A stretch of 64,000 nucleotides of DNA from Corynebacterium glaucum (GTDB lineage Bacteria; Actinomycetota; Actinomycetes; Mycobacteriales; Mycobacteriaceae). Each line of letters opens with the position of its first letter. Within the stretch, counting starts at the first letter, position 1. The DNA lies in assembly GCF_002287505.1 (NCBI RefSeq), contig NZ_CP019688.1, positions 2,454,660 to 2,518,659 on the forward strand. Reading direction: 5' to 3'. The position numbers and the translations under genes were made by a program. Positions 42,083-52,500 of the stretch are shown piece after piece. A model generated the notes under the pieces. That model was not told where the DNA came from and did not search any database. It worked only from the letters and a program-made list of their open reading frames with translations.

Positions 42083-42547
42083 CTAGATCTTGAACGGGAG
42101 CATGCCGGACTGCATTGCGAAGTTGAATGCGCCGATCAGGGCAGCGAGGACGCCCAGGCCGATCAGCAGGTTGCGGTTGCTGTCCTTGCCGGTCTCGTTG
42201 TCGCTGGAGAAGTTGATGTTGGTCTTGGATTTGCCGTCCTTGGTGTCGGTCAGGGAGGAGGAGCCCTTCTCGCCGGACTTGGAGTCGGTGAGGGAGGAGG
42301 AGCCCTTCTCGCCGGACTTGTCGTCGCTGGAGAGCTTGATGTCGCCGGTCTTGGACTTGTCGTCGGTCAGGGAGGACGAGCCCTTGTCACCGGACTTGTC
42401 GTCGCTGGAGAGGGAGGAGTCACCGGACTTGGAGTTGGTGGTGTCGGTGAGGGACGAGCCGTCCTTGTTGTCCGCAGCGAGTGCCGGAACGGTCGAGATG
42501 GTGAGGGCAGTTGCGGCAGCGAGAGCTGCGGTCGCGAGACGCTTCAT
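42083..42547 (-). CDS. Exported Ser/Asp/Lys-rich repeat protein with C-terminal anchor
   Basis: 154 residues. A signal peptide (MKRLATAALAAATALTISTV, cut after ALA-A) is followed by about 95 residues of degenerate repeats, the clearest being K-S-G-(D/E)-K-G-S-S-S-L-T-D three times, then one membrane helix (LLIGLGVLAALIGAFNFAM) and a short tail. ATG 42547 has AAGGAG 6 nt upstream, which decides against ATG 42562. It is probably an extended surface protein bound to the membrane; no family recognised. The nucleotide repeats are coding, not CRISPR. Confidence 0.7.
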   Translation of the reverse strand: MKRLATAALAAATALTISTVPALAADNKDGSSLTDTTNSKSGDSSLSSDDKSGDKGSSSLTDDKSKTGDIKLSSDDKSGEKGSSSLTDSKSGEKGSSSLTDTKDGKSKTNINFSSDNETGKDSNRNLLIGLGVLAALIGAFNFAMQSGMLPFKI

Positions 42548-42676
42548 CAGAAGCTCCTTCATATGTGTTGGTCAAAAGACTGGAACAGAGCCAGAGTAAG
42601 ACTCTAGTTTCCTATATCTAATCGATTCACCGGAGTGTTACAGGCGAATAAGGATTTTTTTAACTAGCTGCTAACT

Positions 42677-43024
42677 TCACAGCAGGATGTTGGCGATCAG
42701 CATGTAAAGGGCGGTGCCGCCGAGGATTGATAGATCTGCGCGACGCTTCCACCGCTGAAGGAGAAGTGTGAAGGCCAGACAGCCCACGGCCACCCCCAAC
42801 CGAGCTGGCTCGGCCGAGTAACCCACAAGCGTGTAGACGACGAGCACCGTCATCACACCCACAGGCATGAACACGCCGAGGAACTCGATGAACGGGCTGT
42901 TGCGCAACACCCTCAGCAACGAGAAGGGGAGTGCGCGCAGCAGCACGGTGACGATCGCGGCCGGGATGAGGACTGCGGCGACCATCCCCAGCGAGACACC
43001 GGGTGGGAGGCCGTAGTTGCCCAC
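42677..43024 (-). CDS. azlD: Branched-chain amino acid exporter, small subunit (AzlD)
   Basis: 115 residues, four helices (VAAVLIPAAIVTVLLRALPF, EFLGVFMPVGVMTVLVVY, SILGGTALYMLIANILL). I set the start at GTG 43024 because GGAGG lies 8 nt upstream and it overlaps the azlC stop by one base (TAGTG); GTG 43039 is possible but has no site. With AzlC it should export branched-chain amino acids and perhaps methionine, as BrnFE does in C. glutamicum. Confidence 0.82.
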   Translation of the reverse strand: MGNYGLPPGVSLGMVAAVLIPAAIVTVLLRALPFSLLRVLRNSPFIEFLGVFMPVGVMTVLVVYTLVGYSAEPARLGVAVGCLAFTLLLQRWKRRADLSILGGTALYMLIANILL

Positions 43025-43740
43025 TAGTGCTGCCTCCACGTCAAGGCCGCATCAAGCCGCGGCGACCAGAAGCGCGCAAGCAGGATGCAGAAGTAGGCGA
43101 TGAGCGCAACCATCAGCATCTGTCCGGGAAGTACCACCGCGGCGACAAGGGCGAGTGCGGCAGCAATGAGTGGCGCCGAGTAGTCGCGTGCCGCCCGGAA
43201 TGATTCCCAAGCCAGCACCGCGAACAGCGCGGTGAGGGCAAAGTCCATGCCTTCAAGGTCCGGCGGCAGCACGTAGCCAGCCACCGCTCCGACGATGCCC
43301 GCAAGCAGCCACACGGCGTGGATGAAACCCTGGATGGTGAGCAGGCGTGGGGCAGACAGCTCGCCTTTGGCCTGTTGGGTGGAGACCACCGCGTAGGCCT
43401 CATCCGTCAGCGAGTACGTGGAGTAGATCTTCGACGTTCCGCCGCGCAGAATGTGGCGGGGGAATGTCAGCCCGTAAAAGATGTGGCGGAAGTTCACCAT
43501 GAACGCGGTCAGCGCGCTGGAGAGCGGGCCGACACCGGTGATGACCATGTCGATGGCCAAAAACTCCATCGACCCAGCGAGGATCACGGTGGAAAAGATC
43601 GGAGTCCACCACCACGCGAACCCGGCCTGCGTCATCAAAAGGCCGAAGGCGAGGCCCAACGGAATCAGGCCGAGAGCAACCACCCAAGAATCGCGGAGCC
43701 CCGCGCGGATCTCGTCGCGCGTTTCACGTGAAACGGCCAT
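43024..43740 (-). CDS. azlC: Branched-chain amino acid exporter, large subunit (AzlC)
   Basis: 238 residues, AzlC family: GLRDSWVVALGLIPLGLAFGLLM, FSTVILAGSMEFLAIDM, NFRHIFYGLTFP and YSLTDEAYAV are its signatures. It pairs with azlD downstream. The ATG at 43740 is 13 nt after the yqgE stop, so it may be cotranscribed with cca and yqgE. A parS site covers codons 3-7 (V-S-R-E-T), so ParB occupancy could affect initiation here (inference). Confidence 0.88.
   Translation of the reverse strand: MAVSRETRDEIRAGLRDSWVVALGLIPLGLAFGLLMTQAGFAWWWTPIFSTVILAGSMEFLAIDMVITGVGPLSSALTAFMVNFRHIFYGLTFPRHILRGGTSKIYSTYSLTDEAYAVVSTQQAKGELSAPRLLTIQGFIHAVWLLAGIVGAVAGYVLPPDLEGMDFALTALFAVLAWESFRAARDYSAPLIAAALALVAAVVLPGQMLMVALIAYFCILLARFWSPRLDAALTWRQH
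43721..43734. other. parS site 5, in the first codons of azlC
   Basis: Perfect GTTTCACGTGAAAC, six bases downstream of the ATG in the gene's reading direction. Confidence 0.9.
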
Positions 43741-43753
43741 CGGCGATCACGCC

Positions 43754-44362
43754 TCAGTTGTCCTCGATGTTGACCGGGAACGTGGCGAACAGCGGCAGCG
43801 GCATAGGCTGGCGGCGCAGTACATCTGCCCACAGGTCGGCCCCGCCCGGTGCGATCACATCAGAGGGAAGGGCTGGGGCGATGTACCAGTCGCCGCGCTG
43901 GATTTCGTCGTCAAGCTGCCCCTGCTCCCACCCGGAATAGCCTGCGTAGACGCGCATGCCTTCCAGCTCATCAGCAAGCGCCTCGGGGTCCGCCCCAAGA
44001 TCGACGTGGACGATCTTATTGGCCAGCCGAGTGAAGTAGGGATGCCCCTCGAGTTCGACGCCGTTCTTGGTCACGCCGACACCGATGCCAGCCTGGGGCT
44101 CGACCGGCCCACCGACGTAGACCGCCTGCGGCGCGGCCATGAGGTCCGCCCACTCGGGCATGATGTTGGCCACGGCAAGCTCGCTGCGGCGGTTGAGCAC
44201 CACGCCCACGGTCTGTTCCGAGTTGTGCTCCAACACGAGCACGACAGTGCGCGCGAACTCCGGGGAGAACATGCCCGGCGCGGCGACGAGGAGCATGCCG
44301 GGCGCCGGGTCCTCGCGCTCAAGCGCGTTGAACAACCGGTCCGCGTAGAAGTACTCAGGCAT
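43754..44362 (-). CDS. YqgE/AlgH (UPF0301) family protein
   Basis: 202 residues. PAPGMLLVAAPGMFSPEFARTVVLVLEH with TVGVVLNRRSE, then AVYVGGPVEPQ and RVYAGYSGWEQGQLDDEI are the DUF179/UPF0301 blocks; the central GGPV and YAGYSGWxxGQL are invariant. The function is unknown despite wide conservation. Its start overlaps the 3' end of cca by 8 nt, as expected for a coupled operon. Confidence 0.88.
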   Translation of the reverse strand: MPEYFYADRLFNALEREDPAPGMLLVAAPGMFSPEFARTVVLVLEHNSEQTVGVVLNRRSELAVANIMPEWADLMAAPQAVYVGGPVEPQAGIGVGVTKNGVELEGHPYFTRLANKIVHVDLGADPEALADELEGMRVYAGYSGWEQGQLDDEIQRGDWYIAPALPSDVIAPGGADLWADVLRRQPMPLPLFATFPVNIEDN

Positions 44363-45860
44363 TGCTGCGCTCCTGCTCCCACCAAGCTTTTAGCTCGGCG
44401 ACCGCCTCGTCGTGGTCGAGTTCACCGCGCTCCAAGCGCAGTTCCTTCATATACTTCCACGCCTTGCCCACCTCGGGGCCCGGATTGAGGTCCAGGATTT
44501 GCATGATCTCGTTGCCATCTAAATCCGGGCGCACCCGCGCGAGATCCTCCTTGGCAGCGATCTCCGCGATGCGCTCCTCGAGGTGGTCGTATGTGCGCTG
44601 CAACCGACGCGCCTTCTTCGGGTTGCGCGTGGTCGAATCCGCGCGCACGAGCTTGTGCAGCTTCGGCAGCAGCTCACCGGCATCGGTGACGTAGCGGCGC
44701 ACCGCCGAATCAGTCCACTGGCCTTCACCGAACCCGTGGAAGCGCATGTGGAGAAACACCAGCTGCCCCACGTCCTCGATCACGTGCTTCGGGTACTTCA
44801 GCGCCTTGAGCCGCTTGCGCGCCATCTTTGCGCCAACCACCTCGTGGTGGTGGAAGCTCACCCCGCCGCCTTCCTTCACAGCACGCGTCGCGGGCTTGCC
44901 GATGTCGTGCAGCAACGCCGCCCAGCGCAGCTTCAGGTCCGGTTCCTCCTCCGGGTCCTCTAGCTCGGTGGCCTTGCGCAGCACGGTCAGCGAGTGGCGG
45001 TAGACGTCTTTGTGCTGCATGTGCTCGTCGCGTTCCAGCCGCAGCGCAGGAATCTCGGGCAGCACGTGCTCGGCCAACCCGGTCTGCACCAGCAGATCAA
45101 TGCCCTCCCACGGCTGCGCGCCGCTCATGAGCTTGTCCAGCTCCGCCTGCACGCGCTCCGCGGTGATGCGGGTGATCTCCTCCGCCATATCGCGCATCGC
45201 GTCGAACACCCTCGGCGCCACCGCAAATCCCAGTTGAGATACGAAACGCGCCGCGCGCAGCATCCGCAGCGGGTCGTCGCGGAAGCTCACCTCGGGCGCC
45301 TGCGGGGTATCTAGGCGGCGATGCAGCACATCTTCAAGGCCGTCGACAGGATCGTGGAATTGCGGTGCAAAGGTGCCGTCGATAAGCAAAAGCTCCACTG
45401 CCATCGCATTGCACGCAAAGTCGCGCCGCACCAGGTCGCCGTCGAGGGTGTCGCCGAAGGTCACCTCGGGGTTGCGGGTCACGCCGTCGTAGAGATCCGC
45501 GCGAAACGTCGTGATCTCAACCTGCTGGCCGTGCTTCACCGCGCTGACCGTGCCGTACTCAATGCCGGTGTCCCAGGTCTTCTCGCCCCAAGCATCCAGG
45601 ATCTCCCGGATCACCTCGGGCCGCGCAGAGGTGGTGAAGTCCAGGTCATGGCTCACTTTGCCCAGCATCGCATCGCGCACCGGCCCGCCCACAAGATATA
45701 AGGACTCGCCGCGCGCCACGAAAGCTTCAGCCAGCGGTGCAAGCAAGGGCTTTTGCTTATCGACGACTCCCTGCACCCGTGCCATCAACACCGCGACCGC
45801 ATTCGGGTCGTCCGGGTTGGGCAGGTCGAATAGATTTGGAGGGGTTGCAGGCGTTGTCAC
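44355..45860 (-). CDS. cca: CCA tRNA nucleotidyltransferase with HD domain
   Basis: 501 residues. The polymerase head has LVGGPVRDAMLG (about 54), DLDF (catalytic Asp pair), the RRDFACNAMA motif (about 145) and an RLD/RMLRAARF block; an HD domain (LLHDIGKPATR, HHHEVVGA) follows. It adds or repairs the 3'-CCA of tRNAs. GTG 45860 is leaderless: TATCGT (45873-45868) lies 7 nt upstream. Two dispersed-motif copies, in opposite orientation, lie inside (45378 and 45754), read E-L-L-L-I-D-G and V-D-K-Q-K. Confidence 0.94.
   Translation of the reverse strand: MTTPATPPNLFDLPNPDDPNAVAVLMARVQGVVDKQKPLLAPLAEAFVARGESLYLVGGPVRDAMLGKVSHDLDFTTSARPEVIREILDAWGEKTWDTGIEYGTVSAVKHGQQVEITTFRADLYDGVTRNPEVTFGDTLDGDLVRRDFACNAMAVELLLIDGTFAPQFHDPVDGLEDVLHRRLDTPQAPEVSFRDDPLRMLRAARFVSQLGFAVAPRVFDAMRDMAEEITRITAERVQAELDKLMSGAQPWEGIDLLVQTGLAEHVLPEIPALRLERDEHMQHKDVYRHSLTVLRKATELEDPEEEPDLKLRWAALLHDIGKPATRAVKEGGGVSFHHHEVVGAKMARKRLKALKYPKHVIEDVGQLVFLHMRFHGFGEGQWTDSAVRRYVTDAGELLPKLHKLVRADSTTRNPKKARRLQRTYDHLEERIAEIAAKEDLARVRPDLDGNEIMQILDLNPGPEVGKAWKYMKELRLERGELDHDEAVAELKAWWEQERSNA
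45378..45388 (+). repeat. Dispersed motif GTCGATAAGCA, copy 7
   Basis: Exact copy antisense to cca in the full form GTCGATAAGCAAAAGCTC, identical over 18 bp to the intergenic copy at 24115. Confidence 0.65.
45754..45764 (-). repeat. Dispersed motif GTCGATAAGCA, copy 8 (reverse)
   Basis: Appears as TGCTTATCGAC on the + strand, preceded by GGCTTT; in cca it encodes V-V-D-K-Q-K. Confidence 0.6.
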
Positions 45861-45867
45861 CCGTAAG

Positions 45868-45919
45868 ACGATACCCGGCAGCGGTGAAGTACCACATTTG
45901 CCTGCACAGCGGATACCAT
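45868..45919. promoter_or_regulatory. Divergent leaderless promoters of cca and the NUDIX gene
   Basis: TATCGT (45873-45868, - strand) lies 7 nt before GTG 45860; TACCAT (45914-45919, + strand) lies 7 nt before ATG 45927. Confidence 0.6.
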
Positions 45920-45926
45920 GAGACGA

Positions 45927-46871
45927 ATGACTGAGAACACTCGGCCCGTTCCGGGCGCCTCTGCACCCCGGGACGCATCCCAGGGCGAGCAGAGGCGCTC
46001 GCCGGGCTCGGGGGCGAGTGGTTCAGGCGGCTCAAAGCGGCGGCGTCGACGTGGCCGGGGCAAGGGTCGCAGCGGCGCGACCCAAGCCGCGGGCCAGGCT
46101 GGTCAGCAGGGCGCGCAGGGTTCGCAGAAATCCCGCAGCGAGAAGTCCAGCGCCGAAAAGTCGGGGGAGTCCAAGCGGGGCTCAGCCAAGCAGAGCACAA
46201 GCAAGCAAGGTGCGGGCAAGCAAGGTGCCAGCAAGCAAGGTGCGGGTAAGTCCAGCCAACAGCGTCGCCGCCGCGGCCGTGGCAGGGGAGGATCGAACCG
46301 GTCGAACCAGCACCGCAGTCATGAGCAGCGCCGCAAGCCGCAGTATCAGCAGCGCTTCGACTCGGCAATTGACACCCGTGACGAGACTTCCGCCGGCGGC
46401 CTCGTTGTCTCCGGCATGGCCGAGGCGGTCGGTTCGAACGGGCATGTGGATCTTTCCCGCATCTACACCGCGCTGATCGGCAGGTTAGACCGCCGCGGAC
46501 GCCTTTTGTGGTCCATGCCGAAGGGCCACGTGGAAGATGGCGAGCACCAGTGGCGCACGGCCGAGCGCGAGGTGTGGGAGGAAACCGGCATCTACGGCGA
46601 GGCCTTCGACACCCTGGGCATCATCGATTACTGGTTTGTGTCCGACGGCGTGCGCATCCACAAGACCGTGCACCACAACCTGCTGCGCTACGTCGACGGC
46701 GTGTTCAACGACGAGGACCCCGAGGTCACCGAGGTCGCCTGGGTGCCCATGAACGAGCTCATCGAGCGTCTCGCCTACGCCGACGAGCGCAAACTCGCCC
46801 GCATCGCCGTCGACCGCATGCCCGATCTGGCCAGAAAGGAAGCTGAAGCCGGAAGGGCCACCCCGCGATGA
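45927..46871 (+). CDS. NUDIX hydrolase with long basic low-complexity N-terminus (MutT4-like)
   Basis: 314 residues. Residues 1 to about 145 are basic and disordered: [12 protein letters not shown], a [16 protein letters not shown] tract, [11 protein letters not shown]. The NUDIX domain follows (about 155-300) with [22 protein letters not shown] matching Gx5Ex7REUxEEx(G) (Nudix box: GHVEDGE then REVWEETGI). It occupies the place of mutT4 (Rv3908) before the DUF6049-murJ genes. Substrate unknown, possibly nucleotides or RNA, given the arginine-rich extension. The leaderless -10 sets ATG 45927 over 45918. It overlaps the next gene by 4 nt. Confidence 0.82.
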   Translation: MTENTRPVPGASAPRDASQGEQRRSPGSGASGSGGSKRRRRRGRGKGRSGATQAAGQAGQQGAQGSQKSRSEKSSAEKSGESKRGSAKQSTSKQGAGKQGASKQGAGKSSQQRRRRGRGRGGSNRSNQHRSHEQRRKPQYQQRFDSAIDTRDETSAGGLVVSGMAEAVGSNGHVDLSRIYTALIGRLDRRGRLLWSMPKGHVEDGEHQWRTAEREVWEETGIYGEAFDTLGIIDYWFVSDGVRIHKTVHHNLLRYVDGVFNDEDPEVTEVAWVPMNELIERLAYADERKLARIAVDRMPDLARKEAEAGRATPR

Positions 46872-49495
46872 GCCGCCTCGCGCCGCGCGCATTTGTGCGG
46901 GCCCTCGCCGCCGGCGCCGCCACAAGCCTCACTGCGGTGCTCACTGCGCCGGCTGCCTCCGCGCTCGCCGTCCCGCTCGACCCCTCCAATCCCGAGGTCG
47001 CCGAGGAATGGGCCAACCCGGCAGTTCGGCCAGGGGAGGGGCAGGTCGCAGAGCTTTCGCTTGTCGACGCCCCTTCCGTGGTCGATAACGAGCCGTTTCA
47101 CGTGAAACTTCGCGTCACTAACCGAACTGACGCCGAGCTTCGCGACCTCACCATCACACCGCATCGGGCGCCCCCGACGGGCTCGGTGCGTGATCAGCGC
47201 GTGGCCAGCGTGGCGTCGACAAGCGAATATACGACGACCGGCTCCCGCCGTGACCTACCCACCGGCATTGAGGCGGGTAGATCTGTGGTGTTTGAACTCT
47301 CCATTGACCCGGATGAGCTTGCGCTGACCACTCCGGGCACGTACCCGCTGCTGTTTGAACTAGACGATGGCTCGGGCGCGCCATTGAGTACCGAGCGGTT
47401 TCACGTAACGGTGCCCGGGCAACTGCCGGAGGGTGCGCAACCAGCGGGAGTGAGTGTGCTGTACCCGATCACCGCGCAGGTGGACATTCTGGCGGGCGAA
47501 ACCGGAGAGGCTCCGGAATCGCCACAGCTGGTTCTGGCGAGCGAGGACCTCGCCGACCAGCTCGCGCCGGGCGGGAGACTGACCGAACTCGCAGACGCGT
47601 ACCTGGAGGCGGCCAAGGACCCAGCCCTTGAGGCTGCGACGTGCGTCGCACTCGACCCGGCGCTGATTGAGACCGTGGACCGCATGGCAGATGGCTACAT
47701 CGTTTCCGATGAGCGCGCACCCGTAGTGGAGGAGCCGAAGCGTCTGCGCGACAGCTGGGGCGACGAAGCCACCGAGACGCACGGCAACCCCGGCAAAGGT
47801 GCGGAGGACGCAGCGGCGTGGCTAGCCAAGGTGCGGCTGATCGCCGAATCGGGCTGCACCGTGGCGATGCCGTGGGCAAATGCGGACCTCAACGCGTTGG
47901 CGCGGACCGGTGACCCATGGATGGTGCGCGAAGCGATCGAGCGAGGCCCGTTCGTGCTCGGCCGGGTGCTGGGCTCTACCGGCGTTACAAATGTGGTTGT
48001 ACCGCCCGCCGGGTATACGGAAGCAGACGCCGTGCCTGTGCTCGGGTGGGGGGATCACTCACGTTCCACCATCCCCGAAGAGGGACTCAGCGGTTCTTGG
48101 GAGCGCGCGGTAGCGAGCGCCACCGCCAACCCTGGTGCGGAGGGACCGCAGGACAACGACCGCCCCCTGTTTCCGGGTGAAGGGTCGCGCAGCTCGCTGG
48201 AGCGCTTCGATACGGTGACTCCCGCCTGGGCTGCCGCACCTGAACCGGTGTCGCCGGTGCGGGTGCTCGTCGCCGCGGATACTGCGGTTCCAGCCGGCGG
48301 CAGCGACGAGCGCTTTGCGTGGATGGCGCCGGGTGTGATGGCGGTGCGCTTTCAAGATTCGCTGGGCGCAACCCTAGCCGCAATGGGGCAGCAGCCAGCG
48401 ACGGTGGGTTACTCCAACGAACCCCTGCGCTACGACTACGCGCTGGATTCTCCCGCCGCGCGGAATGTCAACGCCGCGGCTGCGGTGCGGTTGGCGCTGC
48501 AGAACGCGGTGTCGTTCGAGAGCGAGCCGGCGGCGCAACCGGTGCTAGTGAACGCTCCGGCCCATTGGGATGCCGATGCTGCGGCTGTGCTCCTGGGAAC
48601 TGTTGCCGACGTGCTGCACTCCGGTACGGCCGCGCCCGTAGCGTTCGATGCATACCTCGAGGTGCCCGCTGACACTGCCGTGCCTCCTGCCGAGCGAGTG
48701 GGCACCGAGTATGCGGACCCGACTGTCTTTTCCGACAGCGAAATCCTCAACGCCACGCAGCAGACGCGGTTTATCAACGACCTCTCGACGCTGTTAGCGC
48801 CTGACCCGTCGATCGCGCTTACCCGTTACGGGTTCACGCTGCCGCTGCGGCGCGACATTCTCACCGCGTTTTCGCTGACGCGCCGGCAGTCGATGGCGGA
48901 GCACACCGTCGCGACGGAGGCGAGCGCCGCCCGGTTAACCGAGTCACGCGGTGTGCTCGGGGAGCTCCGCTCCGCGGTCAACCTGATCCCACCGGGCAAC
49001 GTCTACACGCGCACCTCTCCGTCGAGTCCGCTGCTCATCGTCGCGCAAAACGGGATGCCGCTGCCGGTGGACACCGCGATTTTGTACACCGCCCCCGACG
49101 GCGCTCGTCTCAACGTTCCGGACAGTGTGCGCATCCCGGCGCGCGGCTCAGTCACTCTCCAGATGACCGCAGACTTGCCGCGCCAAGCGCGCAGCACCGA
49201 CTTGAAGCTCTACCTCGCCGGGCCGCAGGGCCATGCGATTTCCCAGCCAGTGGAAATCTCGGTACGCACCCCAAGTTCTGCGGTGCCAGGCTGGGTGCTG
49301 CTAGCGATCGGCACAGTCGGCGCCGTGTTGCTCTTGCTGTACTCAGTGGGGAAGCGCCAAAAGCGCAGCACGGCGGCGCGCTCGCAATCTCCGCCTTGGC
49401 GCATAGCGTCGAGGAAGGCTCCACCGCGTAAGCCGCCCGACCCTCCACCAGAACCCCGTGACAACGAGTTACCGCGACGCGGTAGTACCCAGTAG
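46868..49495 (+). CDS. DUF6049-family secreted, membrane-anchored protein (Rv3909-like)
   Basis: 875 residues. A signal peptide (about 1-35) leads to a large exterior region with beta-sandwich-like segments ([37 protein letters not shown]). One C-terminal helix ([20 protein letters not shown]) and a basic proline-rich cytosolic tail follow. It matches the gene always found before murJ in mycobacteria and corynebacteria; the function is unproven, presumably cell-envelope assembly. It overlaps the NUDIX gene by ATGA. A parS site near residue 78 is read P-F-H-V-K-L. Confidence 0.78.
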   Translation: MSRLAPRAFVRALAAGAATSLTAVLTAPAASALAVPLDPSNPEVAEEWANPAVRPGEGQVAELSLVDAPSVVDNEPFHVKLRVTNRTDAELRDLTITPHRAPPTGSVRDQRVASVASTSEYTTTGSRRDLPTGIEAGRSVVFELSIDPDELALTTPGTYPLLFELDDGSGAPLSTERFHVTVPGQLPEGAQPAGVSVLYPITAQVDILAGETGEAPESPQLVLASEDLADQLAPGGRLTELADAYLEAAKDPALEAATCVALDPALIETVDRMADGYIVSDERAPVVEEPKRLRDSWGDEATETHGNPGKGAEDAAAWLAKVRLIAESGCTVAMPWANADLNALARTGDPWMVREAIERGPFVLGRVLGSTGVTNVVVPPAGYTEADAVPVLGWGDHSRSTIPEEGLSGSWERAVASATANPGAEGPQDNDRPLFPGEGSRSSLERFDTVTPAWAAAPEPVSPVRVLVAADTAVPAGGSDERFAWMAPGVMAVRFQDSLGATLAAMGQQPATVGYSNEPLRYDYALDSPAARNVNAAAAVRLALQNAVSFESEPAAQPVLVNAPAHWDADAAAVLLGTVADVLHSGTAAPVAFDAYLEVPADTAVPPAERVGTEYADPTVFSDSEILNATQQTRFINDLSTLLAPDPSIALTRYGFTLPLRRDILTAFSLTRRQSMAEHTVATEASAARLTESRGVLGELRSAVNLIPPGNVYTRTSPSSPLLIVAQNGMPLPVDTAILYTAPDGARLNVPDSVRIPARGSVTLQMTADLPRQARSTDLKLYLAGPQGHAISQPVEISVRTPSSAVPGWVLLAIGTVGAVLLLLYSVGKRQKRSTAARSQSPPWRIASRKAPPRKPPDPPPEPRDNELPRRGSTQ
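47095..47108. other. parS site 6, inside the DUF6049 gene
   Basis: Perfect GTTTCACGTGAAAC; the copy nearest to oriC in this window, about 16.7 kb from the DnaA boxes. Confidence 0.9.
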
Positions 49496-49522
49496 CTAGA
49501 AAGGTAGCTAAAAAGCGATCCA

Positions 49523-52500
49523 ATGGACAACGACGTGAATCAGCAGGACGGCACCCAGCCGGATGCTGGCCTGCGCCGCCGCATCGTCACCCCAGCTCCG
49601 CCTGCACCCGTTCCCGCCCCTCGCGTTCGGAAGCAGACACCGGCCGAGGAGACAGGCACCCCGGACCGCTCCCTGCTGACCACCAGCCCGAAGGGCGAGA
49701 CCATCGCACCTTCCACGCCAGCGGAAACCGCCGCAGGCGGCGTGATGGCCGGTGAGGCCGCCGGAGTCGCCACCGAATCTGCGGTAGCCACCAAGGCTTC
49801 GGGGGAGGAGGGGGCAAGCACTTCGAACGAGTCCGTTGTACGCGCTACTGGTTCGATGGCGGTGGCAACGCTCATCTCACGCATCACGGGATTTATCCGC
49901 ACCGTGCTCATCGGTGCGGCCCTCGGGCCTGCAGTGGCCTCCGCGTTCAACACCGCGAACCAGCTGCCGAACCTGATCACGGAAATCGTGCTGGGCTCCG
50001 TGTTGACCGCTCTCGTGGTACCAGTGCTCGTGCGCGCGGAGAAGGAAGACGCCGACCGCGGTGAGCGCTTCGTGCGGCAGCTGTTCACGCTCACGCTGAC
50101 GTTGATGGTCACCGTAACCGTGCTCACCGTAGTCGCAGCGCCGCTGCTCACAAGGCTGTTTCTTGACGACGAAGGCAAAGTCAACGTCATCCAAGCCACC
50201 TCATTCGCCTACCTCGTGCTGCCGCAAATCTTCTTCTACGGCATGTTCTCGCTGTTTATGGCAATCCTGAACACGAAGGAGCATTTCCGTCCAGGCGCGT
50301 GGGCCCCAGTGGCGAACAACGTCGTGTCCATCGCGGTGCTCATCATGTACATGGCCATCCCGGGAAGCCTTAACCCGGCGGCACCGACCACGGTCAGCAA
50401 CCCTCACGTGCTGCTGCTGGGCCTGGGCACCACGCTTGGTGTGGTGGTGCAGTGCGCCATCATGCTCCCAGCGTTGCGCAAGCTGGGCATCAACCTCACT
50501 CCGCTGTGGGGCCTCGACGACAGGCTCAAGCAATTCGGCGGCATGGCGCTGGCGATCATCGCCTACGTCGCGGTCAGCCAGGCCGGCTACATCGTGACCA
50601 CCCGCATCGCGTCGATGGCATCGGAAGCCGCGCCGTTCATTTACCAACAGCACTGGATGCTGCTGCAGGTGCCCTACGGCATCATCGGCGTCACGCTGCT
50701 GACTGCGATCATGCCGCGTATGAGCCGCAGCGCGGCCGATGGCGACGACCAGGCTGTGGTCCGCGACCTCACGCTGGGCACAAAGCTGACCTTCATCGCG
50801 CTGATTCCCATCATCGTCTTCATGACGGGTCTCGGCCCCGAGATCGGCAACGCGCTCTTTGCGTACGGCGACTTCTCGCCGCAGGCCGCGCACATCCTCG
50901 GTCTTACGGTGAGCTTCTCCGCGTTCACACTGATTCCCTACGCGCTGGTAATGCTGCACCTACGTGTCTTCTACGCACGCGAAGAAGCGTGGACGCCAAC
51001 CCTCATCATCGCCGGCATCACGCTGACCAAGATCTTCCTGTCTTACCTGGCGCCCACGGTGGCGAGCAGCCCGGAGCAGGTGGTGGTGCTGCTCGGCGCC
51101 GCGAATGGCTTCGGCTTCGTCGCCGGCGCGGTTATCGGTGCGCAGCTACTCAAACGCAAACTGGGCACACTACAGGTGGGCACAATCCTCTACACCTCCA
51201 CCTGGGCGCTCGCTGCGTCACTCGTGGGTTTGGCGGCGACCTTCGTGCTGCGCTGGATCGTTCGCGGCGCCTTTGGCGTGGACATGCCGGCCTTCTTGGG
51301 TTCGCTCATCGGCACGCCGTCGCTCGGCCTGCTCATTGAGGTCATGCTCCTAGGCTTGGTCTTCCTCGTGATCACGGGCCTCGTGCTTGCCCGCTCCGGC
51401 CTCCCCGAGGTGCAGAACCTCGGCCGCGCACTCACCAGGGTCCCAGGCCTGTCCCGCTTCATCAGCCCGGACGAGAAGCGCGCAATCGACACCGGCCAAG
51501 TGGATCCGCGCGACGTCTCCACGCAGTTCCTGGCCACCGATTTCTTTAACGCCTCCCCGGTCCCGCCGCCAATGTCCGCAGGTGTGGTGCGCGGCCCACG
51601 ACTGGTGCCCGGCGCACGAGTATCGGACGGCCGCTTCCGTCTCATTCGTGAGCACGGCGCCACGACCGGAGCCCGCTTCTGGCAGGCCCGCGAAGTCACC
51701 ACCGGTAGGGAAGTGGCGCTCACCTTCGTCGACACCACCGGCGCATCCCCGATGGCACCGGCAACCCCCCGCGACGCTGCGATCAATGCCGGAGGCGTGG
51801 TCCAGCGCACCAGCAAGATTGCCAAGCTCAAGCACCCCGCTGTCGCAGACAACATCGAGGTGCTGTCGTACCGCACAGGCGCACTCGTAGTCGCGGACTG
51901 GATCGAGGGCAGCTCGGTCAAAGCGGTCACCGACTCCGGTCTGACCCTGCACACCGAAGCAGTAGCGAACGCGCTCGCGCCGCTTGCTGGCCTGTTGGCA
52001 CTCGCGCAGAGCCAAGACGCACCGCTTGGCCTAGACAACCGTCAGCGCCTACGTATCGACACCGAGGGCAAAATCCGCCTCGCATTCCCCGCCGTGCTGC
52101 CCGATTCCACCCCAGCGGGCGATGCCGCAGCGTTCGCCTCCGGGTTAGAGCTACTCACGGCGAACACCAACTCCGACGCGCTGGCGGAGCTGACCCGAAA
52201 CACCCGTGCGCTTGTCGAAGCCCAGGCGATCGAAGCCCACGATTTCCAAGACATCCAGGCAGCGCTCCGCAGAGAAGCCAACCTCCCCGGTACGGTCACC
52301 GATCATCCGACCCGTGGGGAGCAGCAGGATTTGGCGCCGGCGTCGACACCCACCGACGACCCGGTACGCCTCAACCAGGTCGGGCCTCAAGAGACCGTCT
52401 ACGACGATCCGGACGAGCTGCGCGGCGGCTTCGGCTCGCGACGCTACAGCCCGGTGGCCGTAGTCATCCTCATGGCGACCGCAGTGGCCTCGGTGGTGGC

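Noticed and set aside
42200..42450. Short repeats suggesting a CRISPR or satellite array
   Set aside because: They are in-frame codons of an exported repeat protein, with no unique spacers and no cas genes.
47398..47410. GTTTCACGTAAC as a seventh parS site
   Set aside because: The right half lacks the G and an A of the palindrome, so ParB binding is unlikely.
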